From Gari tellinella (taxonomy: Eukaryota > Mollusca > Bivalvia > Cardiida > Psammobiidae), in assembly GCA_922989275.2 (NCBI GenBank), contig OV277861.1, positions 45,795,623 to 45,859,622 on the forward strand: a stretch of 64,000 bases of DNA, in the 5' to 3' direction. This document shows, piece by piece, positions 1 through 11,670 of the stretch. The position numbers were made by a program, and so were the translations under genes. A model generated the notes under the pieces. The model was not told the DNA's origin. It did no database searches and worked only from the letters and a program-made list of their open reading frames with translations. Each line of letters opens with the position of its first letter. The first letter of the stretch is position 1.

Positions 1-166
1 CACAGTAAGAAATATTTTCCATATCCTAGCATATAGTAGCTTAAAGCAGGCTGAAAGTAAAGCAGAATGCACCTAGGGGTGCATTCTGCTTTACTTTCAA
101 CCTGCTTAAAGTGTATATATGTATGTCTTTTTGAAAACTAGAAACAGGCTATGGGGTAACGGGTTA
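1..166. mobile_element. hairpin MITE family A (window-edge partial)
   Basis: Central hairpin GCAGAATGCACCTAGGGGTG CATTCTGC and right end GGCTATGGGGTAACGGGTTAA; the left end is cut by the window. Confidence 0.8.
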
Positions 167-404
167 AGTATTGAAGAAAGGCTTCACTGGCTGAAAGTAA
201 AGCAGAAAATGCCTTAAGGCACCTTTTGCTTTACTTGCTGCTTGCTTTTAGCTGCCATTACTAGGATATAGACACTTACGGTGCATATACATGACTGTAT
301 AAAGTGAAACTATTTTCTTCAGCAGCGGAATATGTTGATGGATTACCATTGCTTCTTTATCAAGGGGTCACATAACACAAGTTTGACCATATTTTAAGAT
401 ATTT

Positions 405-1212
405 TCCCCGGAGGCATAATATATTTATAGTAATCATCCTGTCCGTGCTCACAAAATGATAGTTACGTGGCTAAAAATGACTAAAATAACCAGACACATA
501 AGAGAAAAAAAATTAACCTGGCAGTTTCTTGTAACATTAACCTAGCCATTTCTTGTGACATTAACCTGGCAAGTTGTGGGACATAGGGTTAGGGGTAGGG
601 TTAGCCTCCAGATCATTCTATAACAAAGTTAGATTTCATTTATGTGGCTTAACCACATAAATTTAACCACATAAAAGAGATAGAATAAAGAAGGAGGTGG
701 CCACTTAAATGAAGATTGTGGGTCCGTGTGTCCGTAACAGGTTAAGTAGATTTTACCGTTTCGTCTAGCATCAATACCGCTTACTCAAATGCTTGGATAC
801 TTATACAGTTGTTGCCTTGGACCATTCTCTATCCACCAATATAATCCAACCTTTATTTTGACCTTCACCTTGACCTAATTTGGACTTGGAACATTTAAAA
901 TGGGCTATTTCTTGGTTAACTAGATTTTACCGTTTTGTCTAGCATCAACACCTCTTACTCAAATGCTTGGATACTTAAAACAGTTGTTGCCTTGGACCAT
1001 TCTCTATCCACCAATATCACCCAACCTTTTTATATTGACCTTCCCCTTGATCTACTTTGGACTTAGAACATTTTAGATTGGCTATTTCTTGGTTAACTAG
1101 ATTTTGCCGTTTCGTCTAGCATCAATATAATTGACTACAATGCTTTGATACTTATACAGTTGTTACCTTGGACCGGGCCATAAGCGTTTATTGAATGCGC
1201 AGTCTTGTTTTC
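405..1212. mobile_element. repeat family H, long copy
   Basis: GGAGGCATAATATA ... to CCATAAGCGTTTATTGAAT. Internal units carry CAACACCGCTTACTCAAATG-like and TAGATTTTACCGTTTCGTCT motifs. The right end lies about 10 bp from the SH3 exon acceptor. Confidence 0.5.
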
Positions 1213-1220
1213 TATTGCAG

Positions 1221-1328
1221 TGTGACCGACCAGGATGGTATGTGGGTATGCTAGCAGATGGAACCACTGGGCTTTACCCAAGCAGTCATTTTAAGCCCAG
1301 CCCAGTGAGTGCCCAGAGTGAGGCTTGA
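1221..1328 (+). CDS. terminal exon, C-terminal end of an SH3-domain protein (partial gene)
   Basis: A polypyrimidine tract and CAG acceptor end at 1220. The exon then reads 35 codons to TGA at 1326-1328. The peptide holds the second half of an SH3 fold: GWYVGML, then DGTTGLYPSSHF, matching the usual W-x-G-x-L ... G-L-F/Y-P-S-N/H-Y/F pattern. It ends with a short Ser/Pro tail (KPSPVSAQSEA). All upstream exons, with the first SH3 strands, must lie left of the window. SH3 domains bind proline-rich peptides, but the parent protein (adaptor, RhoGEF, BAR protein or other) cannot be told from 35 residues. The domain call is fairly safe because the motif spacing is right and splice signal, frame and stop agree. 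The family is unassigned. Confidence 0.6.
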   Translation, partial: CDRPGWYVGMLADGTTGLYPSSHFKPSPVSAQSEA

Positions 1329-1456
1329 GCTACCCGTGCACGGTGGATCCGTGCAGACCTAACTTATTATTGTGCCATAAGAGTGGACAGTCTCAATTTA
1401 CACAGTGGAAGGACACATGTTCTCTTATATGCAAGAATCTCATAGCGTAGATTTAG

Positions 1457-1909
1457 TACAGTAAAACCTCTATTACGACCACTAAATTAAAAGCTAATTT
1501 ATAGTGTAAAAGACAGGTGACAGCTTTAAGCAAGGTGATAGTAAAACAGAAAGCTCCTAAAGGAGCTTTCTGTTTTTCTATCACCTTGCTTTAACCCTTT
1601 GAACCCTAGTCCCGCATATAGGCATCCTTTTCAAACAGTAAACAAGTGATAAGTGTGCTTTTTCTATGAAAACAGTGAGTACCCAGATCAGAGGTCTCCT
1701 TACGGAGCCCTCTGATCTTGGTCTTCACTGTTTGTCATAATGAAAAACATTGACAAAAACAACCCTTAAAAGTCTGAAATGGACTAGACTAAAATGGGAA
1801 CTGGGATTGTCAATTTGAAGATTTAGGGAGGAAAGAGTTAAGCAGTCACCTATCATAAACACCTTATAGTTAACACAATTTAGTGGTCCTAGGAGGGAGG
1901 TTTACCGTA
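1457..1909. mobile_element. hairpin MITE family E, split by a family B MITE
   Basis: Ends TACAGTAAAACCTCTATTAC and AGGAGGGAGGTTTACCGTA, pogo-like TA-flanked termini. The hairpin arm ends CACCTTGCT at 1590, and a family B element follows at TTAA. Confidence 0.75.
1591..1841. mobile_element. hairpin MITE family B nested in family E
   Basis: TTAACCCTTTGAACCCTAG ... GGAGGAAAGAGTTAA with a central AGAGGTCTCC/GGAGCCCTCT hairpin flanked by AAACAGTGA and TCACTGTTTG. Confidence 0.8.
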
Positions 1910-1998
1910 ATTGTATGTTCTGTCACAGAGCAGTTTTTAAATAAACATTCAGTTTGTTTTATATGACTTTTGAGAGGAAAAGCATGAAGATATTTTCA

Positions 1999-2262
1999 GT
2001 CAATTCACAGCTTAACTCTTGCAACACTAAGTAACTCTTGTGGGTTATTATGTTCCCTTGTGGATTTTTTTGGTTACCAAAAAATGAACCAGTCTACTTG
2101 GAATTCTGGGTAATTTTATAACTACTGCTTTATATCTACAAGCAGCGTAAACCCATGATCAGAGGGATGCTATAGGAGCCCTCTGATCTGGGTATACACT
2201 GTTTGCAAATGTAATAAGAATATTTTAAACAGCTCCATGGTGTTGAAAGAGTGTAGAAAAAC
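1999..2262. mobile_element. hairpin MITE family B variant
   Basis: TTAACTCTTGCAACACTAAG ... TGATCAGAGGGATGC/GGAGCCCTCTGATC ... GTTGAAAGAGT. Confidence 0.65.
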
Positions 2263-2639
2263 ACCCATGCAGAAACCTCTTAAATCACCTTTCTGCATTA
2301 ACGTTAATCTGCATTAAAAAATCTGCCTTAGCTGTTTCTCATAGCTAAGATAAAATGAAAATGCAATTTTATGAGGAACATGCGAAGTCACAATTATTAG
2401 GAACAGGGATTTGACTCATTCCTGTTACTTTAGTATGATATTTAATAGTACATTGTTTTAGGTGCTCATATTTATTGTACATGATGATTTGAACATAGTA
2501 CAGATTATATATTTATCATTCTATCTAGATCTATATGTACGGTATATTTAACAAATGCCCTGATGTTGCAATATATATTAATGTAAAAACAGTTTTATTC
2601 GCGAGAATATAAGTAACGCGTTAATTAGCGAATGCTTTG

Positions 2640-2760
2640 CCTCGCGTCTCTAATTTTGAAAATAGGTGATTTTTTAAAGCAGGTTGAAAGTAAAGCAGAA
2701 TGTGCCTTGGTACATTCTGCTTTACTTTCAGCCTGCTTTAAGCTACTACCTGCTATAAAT
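2640..2760. mobile_element. hairpin MITE family A core
   Basis: GCAGGTTGAAAGTAAAGCAG ... and its inverted arm around TGCCTTGGTACA. The 147-codon frame 2632-3075 is this repeat joined to other repeat DNA. Confidence 0.7.
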
Positions 2761-2976
2761 ATTGCAAGATGTCACGAAATAATACAAAATCGCATTAAGC
2801 GAAATATTCATGACACGAAACAATACCGGTACCTGTTTTACAGTATAGTCAATGAAATACTTGGCTCTTATCAACCAGTTGTAGCAAATGAATCTCAAAT
2901 AGTGTGGTTTGATTTTTCCTATGCATATAAAATCTTGCCAAGGGAGGTAATTTTTCTCAGTTTATACGGTTTGTTT

Positions 2977-4221
2977 TTAGCTCACCTGAGCCAAAGGCTC
3001 AAGGTGAGCTATTGGGATGGCCCGGCGTCCGTCGTCGTGCGTATGTGCGTCGTCGTTAACAATTGCTTCAAATGACATCTCCTCCTATACCCCTTGACAG
3101 AATTCAACCAAACTTTACAGAAATGTTCTTTGGGTCAAGTTCTTTCAAATTTGTTCAAAGAATTAAAAACAATGCAGAACTCTGGTTGCCATGGCAACCA
3201 AAGTGAAAAAATAAGGAAATCTTAAAAAATCTTCTTGTCAAAAACTGCAAGGGCCAGAGCTAAGATATTTGGCACATAGCATCATCTACAGGTCCTCTAT
3301 CAAGTTTGTTCAAATTATGCCCCTGGGGTCAAAATTGGCCCCGCCCCAGGGGTCACAGTTTTACCTAGAGTTAGATAGTGAAATTTTCAAACGTCTTCTT
3401 CTCTGAAACCAATGCGGCCAGAGCTTTGATATTTGGCATGGTGACACTCCTAGATGTCCTTTACAGAAATTGTTCAAATGGTTCTGGTCGGTTGCATAAC
3501 TAGGTCACAAGAGCTAAAAATAGATTTTTTCAATGAAAACTTAAAAAATCTTCTTGTCTGAAACTACAAGGGCCAGAGCTTAGATATTTGGCACATAGAA
3601 TCGCCTACAGGTCCTCTATTTAGTTTGTTCAAATTATGCCCCTGGGGTCAAAATTAGCCCCGCCCCGGGGGTCACAGTTTTACATAGAGTTATATAGTGA
3701 AATTTTCAAACGTCTTCTTCTCTGAAACTAATATGGCCAGAGCTTTGATATTTGGCATAGTGACACTTCTAAATGTCCTATACCGAAATTGTACAAATGG
3801 TTCTGGTCCGTTGCATAACTAGGTCACAGGAGCTAAAAATAGATTTTTTCAGTAAAACTTAAAAAATCTTCTTGTCTAAAACTACAAAGGCCAGAGCTTA
3901 GATATATGGCTAATATCATCGCCTACAGGTCCTCTATTAAGTTTGACCAAATTATGCCCCTAGGGTCAAAATTGGCCCCGCCCCGGGGGTCACTGTTTTA
4001 CATTGAGTTATATAGTGAAATTTTCAAACATCTTCTTCTCTGAAACTAATATGGCCAGAGCTTTTATATTCTGTATGGTGACACTTTTAAATATACTTTA
4101 CATATTTTGTTCAAATTTTTCCGGTCTGTTGCATATCTAGGTCAGTCCTGGACATAAATCAATATCTCCATTTTTCCAATTATTCTCAGGTGAGCGAATA
4201 TGCCCCATGGGGCTCTTGTTG
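2977..4221. mobile_element. pearl/HINE-like element, 160-bp core repeats (copy 1)
   Basis: Begins TTTAGCTCACCTGAGC with a hairpin; ends CAGGTGAGCG, a hairpin (GCCCCATGGGGC) and TCTTGTT. The core has units of 318-319 bp (starts near 3221, 3540, 3858), each made of two diverged halves of about 159 bp. This fits non-autonomous Helentron-type elements (HINEs, bivalve pearl elements) with subterminal inverted repeats and a 3' hairpin. Confidence 0.65.
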
Positions 4222-4395
4222 TTTTTGTCATATTTTTGTGCAATGCAATGGTTTCAGTCTGATTAGAGGGGTTTGTATGTGGATGTTACGTTTCTTTCAG
4301 TCTATCTGCACTGTTGGAACTAATAATCAAGTCTTATTGATTAATTTAATTTGAAGTTTCAGAGCTGATTGAGTTAAGTATTGGTTATGAGACAT

Positions 4396-4600
4396 ATAGA
4401 GCCCAACGCCGTAAGGCAGAAATAGTCGTAAGTCAAAACTTTAAAATACATCTTAATTCTGAAGTTTCCATATAATCCTGTCTTGTTTACATCTCTTGGA
4501 ATCGTCTTCAAAAGACGATTCCAAAGAGATGTCACATGACAGGATGAGATGGAGAAATAAGTGATTTATATTAATTAATAATTAACTTATCGTGGGCCCT
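4396..4600. mobile_element. hairpin MITE family L (copy 1)
   Basis: Central palindrome GGAATCGTCTTC/GAAGACGATTCC-type with GACATCTCTTTGGAAT arms, shared with the copy at 4859-5100. Confidence 0.6.
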
Positions 4601-4858
4601 GAATTGAGAACTTTAGAACCTTATGAATGTAGATACATGTACATGTATGTTTATACAGAAAGAAACAGACAAATGAGAGAAGGAGAAAAAAGGTTTTTAA
4701 AGAAAGCATTTTGCTTATGTTGTGTTCATTATAAGTGCCAAACTTATTTGATAGATATTACTATTTAATTTTTATCTATGCTGTATTTTGATAACAAATT
4801 TGTGCATTTATATAAGCTGCCAAATAGTGATTAAGCATTATAGTGTACATAGCACTTG

Positions 4859-5100
4859 GGGCCCTGTTTCATAAAACTTCGTACGACAAAGGTTGTCTTT
4901 AGTCAGATTTTAAAAAGTCTAAATTATATATTTCTTCATCTAATCCTGTCTTGTGACATCTCTTTGTAATCGTCTTTTCAAGACGATTCCAAAGAGATGT
5001 CACAGGACAGAATTGGATGGAGAAGTCAGAAATAAAATGTATTTTTTAAATTTTGACTTACAACAGTTTTTATCGTACGTTTTATGAAACGGGCCCCTGG
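4859..5100. mobile_element. hairpin MITE family L (copy 2)
   Basis: TIRs GGGGCCCTGTTTCATAAAAC and, inverted, CAGGGGCCCGTTTCATAAAA. The same central GACATCTCTTTG hairpin. Confidence 0.75.
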
Positions 5101-5149
5101 TATTAAGTAATAGTAGGTATGAGCTCACTGCCTTGACCAATTTAACCCT

Positions 5150-6065
5150 TTACCTCATAGAAGGACCTTTTAGCACATTTATTTATTCATCCACTGAAGA
5201 AAATAGTTTAAATTTATACAGTCATGAATAAATTATATAAGAAATATTTTCTGTATTCTAGCAGAAACTAGCTTAACACATTACCCCATAAATATGCCTT
5301 TTTATGCCCCCGGCATCTATAGATGCGGAGGCATATAGTAATCGTCCTGTCCGTCCGTCCTTCCGTAACAGGTTAAGTAGATTTTACCGTTTCGTCTTGC
5401 ATCAACACCGCTTACTCAAATGCTTGGATACTTATGCAGTTGTTGCCTTGGACCATTCCCTATCTACCAATATCACCCAAACTTGATTTTGACCTTGACC
5501 CTGACCTAATTTGGACTTGGAATATTTTAAATGGGCTATTTCTTGGTTAACTAGATTTTACCGTTTCATCTAGCATCAGCATAACTGACTACAATGCTTT
5601 GGTACTTATACAGTTGTTGCCTTGGATCACTACTAATCCACCCATATTACCCAACCTTGATTTTGACCTTGACCTTGACCTTATTTGGACTTAGAAAAAA
5701 TTCAGAATATATTGTCAAGGATGCCACCGGAGGCATAAGTGTTTATTGAACACGCATTCTTGTTACACCTTTAATTTATTCCTAGACTGAAGAAAATAGT
5801 TCCACTTTACACAGTCATGAATATGTGTCATAATTTTTTTTTTCTCTAGTAGATGGTAGCTTAAAGTAGGCTGAAAGTAAAGCAGAATGTGCCTTTAAGT
5901 AGTCACCTATATTCAATACTAGAAACAGGCTATGGGATAATAGGTTAAAGCAGGCTGAAAGTAAAGTAGAATATGCAATAAGGCACATTCTGCTTTACTT
6001 TCATCCTGCTTTAAGTGGTCACCTATCTTCAATACCAGAAATCCGCTAGGGGGTAAAGGGTTAAG
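5150..6065. mobile_element. cluster of partial family A MITEs around a family H copy
   Basis: Left and right halves of family A recur at 5150-5300, 5770-5905 and 5940-6065. The last keeps its hairpin (GCACATTCTGCTTTACTTTC) and a terminal GGGTTAA. Confidence 0.65.
5308..5765. mobile_element. repeat family H, short copy
   Basis: Starts CCCCCGGCATCTATAGATGC and ends GGAGGCATAAGTGTTTATTG then CACGCATTCTTGTT. Shares the CAAATGCTTGGATACTTAT units of the long copy. Confidence 0.6.
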
Positions 6066-6076
6066 CCTAGTGGACA

Positions 6077-6480
6077 TTGGCAAACAGTGCAGACCCTGAT
6101 GAGACACAACATTATGTGGCGTCTCATCAGGGTCTGCACTGTTTGCTATTGTATATAAAATATTTTTCTGTATGGAAAAACTGCAGTGTCTTTAAACCAC
6201 CGATGTTTTCAGGTAGAGTTCATTGTAATATTGATATAAAAATAATAAATAATATAAAGAAGAAATAGGAACAAACAGTAGTAGCAATGTTGCCTCCATA
6301 ATCATCACGGATTACTAGTAATATTGAGACATAAATGGGTTTCTCCGAGTATAATGGTCATTTGTAAACAGTTTGGATCACTGATTGGATTGCATCTGAT
6401 CTGGATCCAAACTGGATCCAGCACTTATTTCGATATCACTTTAGTCAATTTACCTACAATTTAGATTTGATAAATAAAAT
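6077..6480. other. family F hairpin plus unassigned DNA
   Basis: 6077-6150 is a hairpin, GCAAACAGTGCAGACCCTG / CAGGGTCTGCACTGTTTGC, around ATGAGAC arms. The rest to 6480 shows no gene; GGATCCAAACTGGATCCAG near 6409 is a small local palindrome. Confidence 0.5.
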
Positions 6481-6497
6481 AAATGCAGATTGCATTT

Positions 6498-6743
6498 GTT
6501 TACCCCATAGCCTGTTTTTAGTTTTGAAGATAGATAACCACTTAAAGCAGGCTGAAAGTAAAGCAGAATGTGCCTTAAGGCACATTCTGCTTTACTTTCA
6601 GCCTGCTTGAAGCCACCATCTGCTAGAATATAGTAAATATATCTTCATATATAAATTTGAGACTGTATAAATTAGAACTATATTCTTCCTTGGAGGAATA
6701 AATTGAAAGCGTAAAAAGGCATATTTGTGGGGTAATAGGTTAA
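6498..6743. mobile_element. hairpin MITE family A
   Basis: TTTACCCCATAGCCTG ... hairpin AATGTGCCTTAAGGCACATT ... GGGGTAATAGGTTAA. Confidence 0.85.
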
Positions 6744-7018
6744 AGGAGATTAGTTCAAGGCAGAGAGTAGCCTAATTGATAATTTGCTTTACAAGTGATC
6801 AGAACAGCTTGCCCACTATGTAGTAATTTATTTTTGTATTTCAAAATCTGTACAGTTGTATATAGATATAAGATGGGGGCATTCAATGTCACCCAGAAGT
6901 GCTATGATTTTATTATTGATTTAGTAGACAAAGATTGATTTGTTCATAAAGTTACAGAATTCAGTTATAAATGGATCCAGATATACAGTCAAGTGTTACG
7001 TGACCATTCTTTAAAGGA

Positions 7019-7225
7019 AAGTGAAGACATGTGCAGAGCTCCAGATAAGGGGAGTATTTCAAAAACTAAAATCTTTATTTCTGCTTTAAACCCTATGGTG
7101 TCACTACTCATTAGAATCGTCTCGAAGAGACGATTCTAATGAGTAGTAACAACATAGGATTTTGTGTTGAAATAAGTGAGAAAATGTTGGATTTGTGCAG
7201 TAAACTCCCTCTTATCTGGAGCCCT
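7019..7225. mobile_element. hairpin MITE family C
   Basis: TIRs GAGCTCCAGATAAGGGGAGT and CTCCCTCTTATCTGGAGC. Central palindrome TTAGAATCGTC-TCGA-AGACGATTCTAA. Confidence 0.85.
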
Positions 7226-7815
7226 GCATGTGCTTGCTTACTGAAGGACAAAAGAAAAGCAGAAAGCTTTTTGTCTTTGTTTTGTCTTGCATTAAGCTGT
7301 CACCTATATTGAATACTATTAATTCACATTATTTTGAGTTATTGCTTTTACAAAGTTTGACAATGCAAGATAAAGTCTATGATTTTACATTTATACCCCA
7401 ACATTACTTCCTAGTAACGTTAATTATTAAAATGCATATAGAGTAAAAACTCACATTCTGGGACTTCTCAAAATGTGACATGATTTCAATAAGCCAGGGT
7501 ATGAAATTGTTTTATATACATTTATACAATTGTATTGTAATTAACTTTGTTGCCATGACAACTGTTCAAAGGGACTGCTTGTATCTTGTCTCAATTTATA
7601 CAAAAACATTTTTGCCTTATTGCAAAGGTTGCTTTTATCGCAATTTATTTCTAGATATATGTATTTTGCTTTTAGTGCACAAATAATTTATCTATTTAAC
7701 CAGATTAGTCTTTCTTTTTTAGGCTTTGTTGTCTCTGCATGTATACAATACAACTAAACATGTTTTACCCTTTTCTCATTAGCTTGTTTTCAAGGTTTGA
7801 TAAAAAAAAATTGGC
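7226..7815. other. no gene seen
   Basis: AT-rich DNA with short chance frames (72 and 68 codons) and no domain or splice support. Confidence 0.5.
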
Positions 7816-8066
7816 TTAACTCATTGAGCCCTATAGTGATGCATATTTGTGTCCTTTACCAAAAGTGTACCTGTAAAGGGTACATTTGTCTAATGCAAAC
7901 AGTGAATTTCCTGATTAGAGGGTTCCCGCAGGAGCCCTCTAATCAGGGACTTCATTGTTTGTCATTTTGCAATATATTATAAAAATAACAACCCTTAATA
8001 GTCTAAAATGGAGCCTTTGTTGTAAACTGGATTTGCCAATTGAAAGTTTCAGGGGATAATAAGTTA
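7816..8066. mobile_element. hairpin MITE family B
   Basis: TTAACTCATTGAGCCCTATA ... hairpin GGTTCCCGCAGGAGCC ... GGGGATAATAAGTTAA. Confidence 0.85.
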
Positions 8067-8344
8067 AAGCAGGCTGAAAGGAAAGCAATTAATTTATTCC
8101 TACACTGAAGAAAATAGTTTCTTTCCTTCATCCTAGCTGAAAGAATGCAATTTTCTTGAACAACAAGGAAAGGGTTTCTTTAATTGAAGTTGTCTGCTTT
8201 GAGCAAGATGAAAGTAATTTAGAAAGGTCCTAAAGTTTTTGTGCATTATGTCAAACTGTTTGCACAGATAATCATGATTCTACAACTACAGTGGAGAATG
8301 TGTTATTCTTTCCCAATAAACGCGTTTACGCTAAAACTATTTTT

Positions 8345-8425
8345 TCTATTGCAAATAGTTTGGAGCCAGATCAGACGCCGGGTAACCCGGCGTCTGATCA
8401 GGCTCCAAACTGTTTGCCACCAAGA
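8345..8425. repeat. family F hairpin
   Basis: CAAATAGTTTGGAGCC-AGATCAGACGCCGGG and its inverted arm ending CAAACTGTTTG. Confidence 0.75.
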
Positions 8426-8569
8426 TAAACATGAATTATCAGAATTGTCCAAAAGTGATACTTTTCTACGTTTTAGTGTTTTGCTTTTGCGTTTAAACGG
8501 GAAAGAATAACAGATTCTCCACTGTAGTATGCAAAGAGTTAAAAGTGCAATTTAAGTCAAATGAACACT

Positions 8570-9917
8570 TTAACACATTCAACCCTAGAGATGAGTATAC
8601 TTGTCATTTACAAACAGTGTACCTGTGAGGATTACACTTGTCCTATGTAAACAGTGTAGACCCTGATCAGAGGGCTCCTTAAGGAGCCCTCTGATCAGGG
8701 CATATACACTGTTTGTCATTTTTAGCTCACCTGAGCTAGCTCAGGGTGAGCTTTTGCAATACTTGAATGTCCGTCGTGCGTCGTTCGTCGTCAACAATTT
8801 TAGTGTTTACACTCTAGAGGCCACAATATTTATCCAATCTTTCTCAAACATGCTCAGGTTGTATATTACCATAAGAGTTCGGATGAGTTCGATTATGGTT
8901 GAAATCGGACTAATAGGTGAAGAGTAATCTACCTTTGAATTGCTGAAAATGCCATATTTAAGGATGTTTACACTCTAGAGGCCACACTTTTTATCAAATC
9001 TATCTCAAACTTGCTCAGATTGTATATGACCATAAGAGTTCAGATGAGTTCGATTTTAGTTGAAATCAGACTAATAGGTTGAGAGTTATCTACCTTTGAA
9101 ATGCTGAAATTGTCATATTTAAGGGTGTTTACTCTCCAGGGGTCACAATCTTTATCCAATCTATCTCAAACTTGCTCAGATTGTATATGACCATAAGAGT
9201 TTCATTGAGTTCGATTATGATTGAAATCGGACGAATAGGTTGAGAGTTATCTACCTTTGAATTGCTGAAAATGTCATATTTAAGGGTGTTTACACTCTAG
9301 AGGCCACAATTTTTATCTAATCTCTTTCAAACTTCCTCATATTGTATATGACCATAAGAGTTCAAATAAGTGTGATTATGGTTGAAATCAGACCTATAGG
9401 TCATGAGTTGTCTGCCCCTGAATTGCTGAAAATGCCATATCGAACAGCGTTTACACTTTTGCAACTACAGTTTTGAATGGATTTTGATTTTACTTGCACA
9501 CAAAGTATATACCTATAAGTTCTCAAAGGAGTGAAATTATTGTTGAAATCAATCATTGTAGCAATAGTTATTTGCCCTTGATATACTTTGAAATGCTAGA
9601 AAAGGCTTCCTTTCAGTATTGTTTAGGCTCTAGTTATCTGCCCTTGATGTAGTCTACCATACTAGAATTATGAGGTTGTATTCCAAAATTGTTTACATGC
9701 TATACTACAAATTTGAATGGATTTAAATTAAAACTGATGAAACAGTAAGATAAAGATATCAAGCTTCAGTACAACAGGTGAGCGATATCAGGGCCTTCAG
9801 GCCCTCTTGTTAAATATATTGTTGAAACCATCCCTAAATAGTCAAAAATTGGCTAGACTTCATTGCTTAATTGAACAGTGGAATTGTCCACTAAAAGTTC
9901 CAGGGGTGAATAAGTTA
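8570..9917. mobile_element. hairpin MITE family B, split by pearl/HINE-like copy 2
   Basis: TTAACACATTCAACCCTAG ... CACTGTTTGTCATTT | insert | AAATATATTGTTGAAACCAT ... CAGGGGTGAATAAGTTAG. The unsplit equivalent is 54678-54927. Confidence 0.75.
8722..9811. mobile_element. pearl/HINE-like element (copy 2), nested in a MITE
   Basis: Same ends as copy 1 (TTAGCTCACCTGAGCTAGC; CAGGTGAGCGATATC, hairpin GGGCCTTCAGGCCC, TCTTGTT). Core units of about 160 bp start TTTACACTCTAGAGGCCACA. It splits a family B MITE, which fixes both ends. Confidence 0.7.
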
Positions 9918-10029
9918 GGCAGAATGCAAGTGAGGCAGAAAGCTCCTGTTAAACGTTTCTGCTTTTCTTTCACCCATATATCAGCTTTTGTGGAGGAAAG
10001 GAATATTTTGAAAATGGAAACCTGATAGT

Positions 10030-10837
10030 AAGGTTTGTACATTGTTTCTTTTTAAAATACTCAGATATATTTATTTTGTTGATCATGTGCTAATATCCCA
10101 AAGACAATATTGATCAATACTCATTGTTTTGTTATATACTCATTTTTGATTTTTAATGACATTTACAGGATAGGATGTCATTTTGTTATGTAATGCAAAA
10201 ACACCCAACTATCCTAAACCGCCAAAATGAGACTTTACTTAGAAAATGGAATAGCCCGTTAGAGAAGTTTCAGCGGTGAATTAGATATTGTAATTGTGCC
10301 AAGGATTGGTAACTTTAAGGTATACATGATAGGCTGTCTTAGTTCAAAAAGTCCAATATGCAGTGTGAGCTTATATTGATTCTGTTGTATTTAATTGCCC
10401 AAAACTCATTTCTCATTTTGTACATACATGTACCACAACACATTTCATGTACCGGTACCCTGTGCACATGTAATTATGTTTGTTTCAAATTCAATTTAAT
10501 CAAACCTATCAAGCCATTACTTCATAGCCTGTTTCTTGTTTTGAAGACAGATAGTCACTTATCTTAAACAACCAACTGCAAGGATAAAGAAAATATTTCT
10601 AATGGTTTATAATCATGTCTGTATAAATTAGAACTATTTTCATCAGTGGAGGTATCAAATAAAGGCATAATGTATATCTATGGGCTAATGGGTTAAAGCA
10701 GAACTTGTTATGCATTAAACAGTCACCTGGAATTGTTTAAGCTACAATATGCGAGAATTTAATGTTATAAAGTATTTCTTACCTTGCATATTCATGACTG
10801 AAGAAAGTGGAACTGTTTTCTTCAGTGGGGGAATAAA
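10030..10837. other. no gene; remnants of MITE families A and B
   Basis: 10500-10697 keeps family A outer parts without the hairpin. 10160-10290 resembles a family B right half. No coding evidence. Confidence 0.45.
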
Positions 10838-11081
10838 TTAAGCCTTTATCCAATAGCATGTTTCTAGTTTTAAAGAAAGATTATCACTTGAAGCAGGTTG
10901 AAAGCAAAGAAGAATGGGCCTTAAGACACATTCTGCTTTACTTTCAGCCTGCTTTAAGCTATTATCTGCTAGGATATAGAAAATATGGTGAATATTCATG
11001 ACTGTATAAAAGCAAACTATTTTCTTCAGTGGAGGAATAAATTAGAGGCATAAAAAGCCTTTTTATTGGCGAATGGGTTAA
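10838..11081. mobile_element. hairpin MITE family A
   Basis: TTAAGCCTTTATCCAATAGC ... hairpin around GGGCCTTAAGACACATTC ... GCGAATGGGTTAA. Confidence 0.8.
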
Positions 11082-11115
11082 AGGAATATTTATTGAGTAA
11101 AGGGTTGTTTGACAC

Positions 11116-11340
11116 CTCCATATCTGTACATGAAATGTTTTAAAATGCTTGGCGTATTTAGAAGCCGCCACAGTTGTACATGAAATGTCTGTAATTATGC
11201 TTGGCGTATTTAGAAGCTTGCTTGTTTTGTGCTAACTTTGCTGCCAACTGTTGGTACGTCAAGACACATGAGTAACACTATGATATTACCTGATGCTGTA
11301 CATGAGTGACACTATAATATTACCTGATGCTGTACATTTT
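11116..11340 (+). repeat. two small tandem duplications
   Basis: A 47-bp unit with TACATGAAATGTNTG ... CTTGGCGTATTTAGAAGC occurs twice (11126-11213). A 35-bp unit with ATGAGTRACACTATRATATT occurs twice (11267-11337). Confidence 0.8.
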
Positions 11341-11599
11341 CTACTGTATTAGTCACATTTTTTTGTACTTAGATTATAAATTGGACTTTTTCCAATCAAT
11401 TAACATTATAAATTTATTAAATAAAAGGATTCAATTTCAAATTGTTTTGTTATATTTTTCTCAACCATTTTGCCGTAGCTTTTGTTCGGTGTCTGAGAGA
11501 GATAGTTGCTTATCTCTGCATGCTGGGTAATTTTTCGCCTGAAATCTGCTTCGGTTTTAAAAATATGAAATTTCAACTTTTCTTTTTCAAACGAGGTCA

Positions 11600-11670
11600 G
11601 ATTGTCAAACAGTTTAGCTCCTGATAGATGCTGCATAATGCAGCTTTTCATCAGCATCTAAACTGTTTGC
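11600..11670. repeat. family F hairpin
   Basis: CAAACAGTTTAGCTCCTGAT ... ATCAGCATCTAAACTGTTTG around a GCATAATGC centre. Confidence 0.75.

Larger units (their letters stand above)
1329..1950 (+). other. probable 3' UTR of the SH3 gene, carrying nested MITEs
   Basis: After the stop there is no further coding signal. The first AATAAA on this strand is at 1940-1945. Between them lies a hairpin MITE (1457-1909) with a second MITE inside it (1591-1841). If this AATAAA is used, the mature 3' UTR would contain two strong hairpins. Inferred only; no transcript evidence. Confidence 0.3.

Noticed and set aside
580..604. Telomere-like TTAGGG/TAGGGG stretch
   Set aside because: Under three imperfect units; too short to call an interstitial telomere.
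2632..3075. 147-codon ORF
   Set aside because: Runs through a family A MITE hairpin and into the pearl/HINE-like element; a composite of repeats.
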